Source: Leptolinea sp.
GTDB taxonomy: Bacteria; Chloroflexota; Anaerolineae; Anaerolineales; Anaerolineaceae
Assembly: GCA_022837205.1 (NCBI GenBank)
Contig: JALHEL010000094.1
Location: forward strand, 1-6,785
Length of the DNA: 6,785 nucleotides
Direction of reading: 5' to 3'
The notes below the pieces were generated by a model. It did not search any database. It was not told where the DNA came from and saw only the letters and a program-made list of their open reading frames with translations. Below, piece by piece: positions 5,979 through 6,785 of this stretch. Position numbers and translations under genes: made by a program. Each line of letters opens with the position of its first letter. The first letter of the stretch is position 1.

Positions 5979-6686
5979 CTAAAGTTTTTTATCCAACCAT
6001 GTATCTCGCATAATAAAATGAATCGGTAGGATTTGGTGGTTGATTTTTTCCATCAGTTTAGACAATAGCAGCTGCTCATATAAATAATTCGGGCAGCCCG
6101 TAAATAAAAGAGGAACTTTCAGTATATTTGAAAGTTCCTCGCAAAATTCCAGACCTTTTTGTATGTCTTCAATGGTGGTTTCACGAAGCAGGTGTGTATT
6201 ATTAATCAATCCGGTAAATTTTAAGCCCGTTCGTTCTTCGATATCATGAAAATGATTTACAGCTCCTTCGATGGTGGATGTTTCGGGACGGTTCTTATTG
6301 ATCACATCCAAAAATTCATAAGTTCCTTCAACAAAATATTTTTCGAACTGAATGGCAACTAATGCCCCGGCTGAATTTCCTCCCAAATCGATAATGGTAT
6401 AAACAGTCGGATCTTCCAACGGCGTTCGCACTTCGGCGCTCAGTGCGGGTATTTCCATGGTAATTTCGGTTTTATAGAAATTACCATAAACTTTAATTCC
6501 TTTGCTTTCAAGGAACTGCGTTTTTTCTCTCGTTCGAAAATATGGATTTACAATATCCAAATCAACTAAAGCTGTTTTGATCCCTTGTTCCGCCAGATCG
6601 ATCGCTAAATTGATACAAAATTCTGTTTTCCCGCTCCCATAATGTCCCGCAACCAGAAGAATTCGTTTGTCTCCGATATGGATCAT
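5979..6686 (-). CDS. P-loop NTPase of the ParA/MinD/CobQ class, function unknown
   Basis: This 235-residue protein is a SIMIBI-type NTPase. The Walker A motif is GHYGSGKT (14-21); it has His at position 15 where ParA/MinD-type deviant motifs have the signature Lys. VDLDIVNPYF (41-50) follows at the place of the second conserved aspartate motif, and IIDLGG (98-103) is the Walker B region. NKNRPET (130-136) and GLINNTHL (159-166) lie where the nucleotide-base loop would be. Cysteines C24, C182 and C198 do not form the CxxC of Mrp/ApbC iron-sulfur carriers. There is no membrane segment. It leads directly into the oxidoreductase genes (17-base gap), and I recall similar ATP-binding proteins next to Vor/Kor operons in anaerobes. 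A maturation, assembly or regulatory role is an inference only. Its ATG, preceded by GGGGAG, overlaps the stop of an upstream partial gene (ATGA). Confidence 0.85.
   Translation of the reverse strand: MIHIGDKRILLVAGHYGSGKTEFCINLAIDLAEQGIKTALVDLDIVNPYFRTREKTQFLESKGIKVYGNFYKTEITMEIPALSAEVRTPLEDPTVYTIIDLGGNSAGALVAIQFEKYFVEGTYEFLDVINKNRPETSTIEGAVNHFHDIEERTGLKFTGLINNTHLLRETTIEDIQKGLEFCEELSNILKVPLLFTGCPNYLYEQLLLSKLMEKINHQILPIHFIMRDTWLDKKL
6110..6140 (-). repeat. Intragenic inverted repeat followed by a T-rich run (terminator-like)
   Basis: Inside the P-loop gene, arms 6110-6120 and 6130-6140 are perfectly complementary over 11 bases, extended to 12 by the A6121-T6129 pair, leaving a 7-base loop. 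Read on the coding (minus) strand, the stem is followed at once by TTTTATTTA (6109 down to 6101). This is the same nine bases found at the 3' side of the operon's end terminator. The stem is only about 45 percent G+C and lies in translated sequence, so function is uncertain. Confidence 0.6.
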
Positions 6687-6785
6687 CTATTGATCATCTC
6701 CCCAAAGTTTTCTTTTTTCTCCCAAAAATGATTTACCGCTGCAAAAGATCTGATTTCGAAAGCAAAATGAATAGGGTGATACGGT
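6683..6785 (-). CDS. C-terminal fragment of an upstream gene (partial, cut by the window edge)
   Basis: A reading frame enters from the right edge (first full codon at 6784) and ends in TGA at 6685-6683, giving 33 residues that finish in EKKENFGEMINR. The stop overlaps the P-loop gene start as ATGA, the same junction type used twice more in this operon. The fragment contains PIHFAFEIR, reminiscent of PIHFIMR near the C-terminus of the P-loop NTPase that follows, so it may be the end of a related protein. A second frame ending in TAG at 6689-6687 is also open to the edge, and the piece is too short to exclude it. I prefer the ATGA frame for its composition (no cysteines, acidic/basic tail) and coupling. 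No function can be assigned. Confidence 0.5.
   Translation of the reverse strand, partial: PYHPIHFAFEIRSFAAVNHFWEKKENFGEMINR

Noticed and set aside
5979..6686. Assignment of the P-loop protein as an Mrp/ApbC Fe-S carrier or as MinD/ParA.
   Set aside because: It lacks the CxxC of Mrp/ApbC, the signature lysine of the deviant Walker A, and any C-terminal membrane-targeting helix, so only the broad class is supported.
1..6785. CRISPR array, tRNA or rRNA gene, insertion sequence, phage or att site.
   Set aside because: No spaced direct repeats, cloverleaf, transposase, integrase or terminal repeats were seen; the window is almost fully covered by housekeeping-type genes.

Overview
The window is 6,785 bases of densely coding bacterial DNA from what looks like an anaerobe. 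Two blocks of genes converge on a shared terminator near 2213-2248. Anaerobic metabolism is implied by a complete four-subunit ferredoxin-dependent 2-oxoacid oxidoreductase. The style of the histidine kinase and response regulator (an NSGKMGLGLAIC box, and a TAKQQEADIVHGFELGADD stretch in the regulator) reminds me most of Anaerolineae (Chloroflexota). The oxidoreductase operon would fit Clostridia equally well. I hold the host assignment loosely because no rRNA or other marker gene is present.

Plus-strand block (22-2150): an OmpR-type response regulator starting with GTG is followed, with a one-base overlap, by a membrane histidine kinase with an extracytoplasmic sensor region. Together they form a complete two-component system. 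Its signal and targets cannot be read from the sequence. The promoter lies to the left of the window.

Intergenic region (2151-2259): this 109-base gap is the only non-coding stretch longer than 25 bases. It holds a perfect 16-bp hairpin with a 4-base loop and T-rich flanks on both sides, which can serve both convergent units.

Minus-strand block (6785 down to 2260): this is one apparent operon, entering from beyond the right edge. In transcription order it has the tail of an unknown gene, a P-loop NTPase of the ParA/MinD/CobQ class, a 2x[4Fe-4S] ferredoxin (delta) subunit, a VorB-type alpha subunit, a TPP-binding beta subunit, a gamma subunit, and a branched-chain aminotransferase (ilvE). Gaps are 21 bases or less, and three junctions use 4-base ATGA overlaps. 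The inferred pathway is that IlvE interconverts valine, leucine and isoleucine with their 2-oxoacids. The oxidoreductase interconverts those 2-oxoacids plus CoA with branched acyl-CoA, CO2 and reduced ferredoxin. It could run as amino-acid oxidation or, with low-potential ferredoxin, as reductive amino-acid synthesis.

Most of the window is ordinary, well-understood metabolism and signalling. The parts worth a second look are the uncharacterised P-loop NTPase leading the operon, the cut-off upstream gene whose C-terminus resembles that NTPase's C-terminus, and a terminator-like hairpin inside the NTPase coding sequence.
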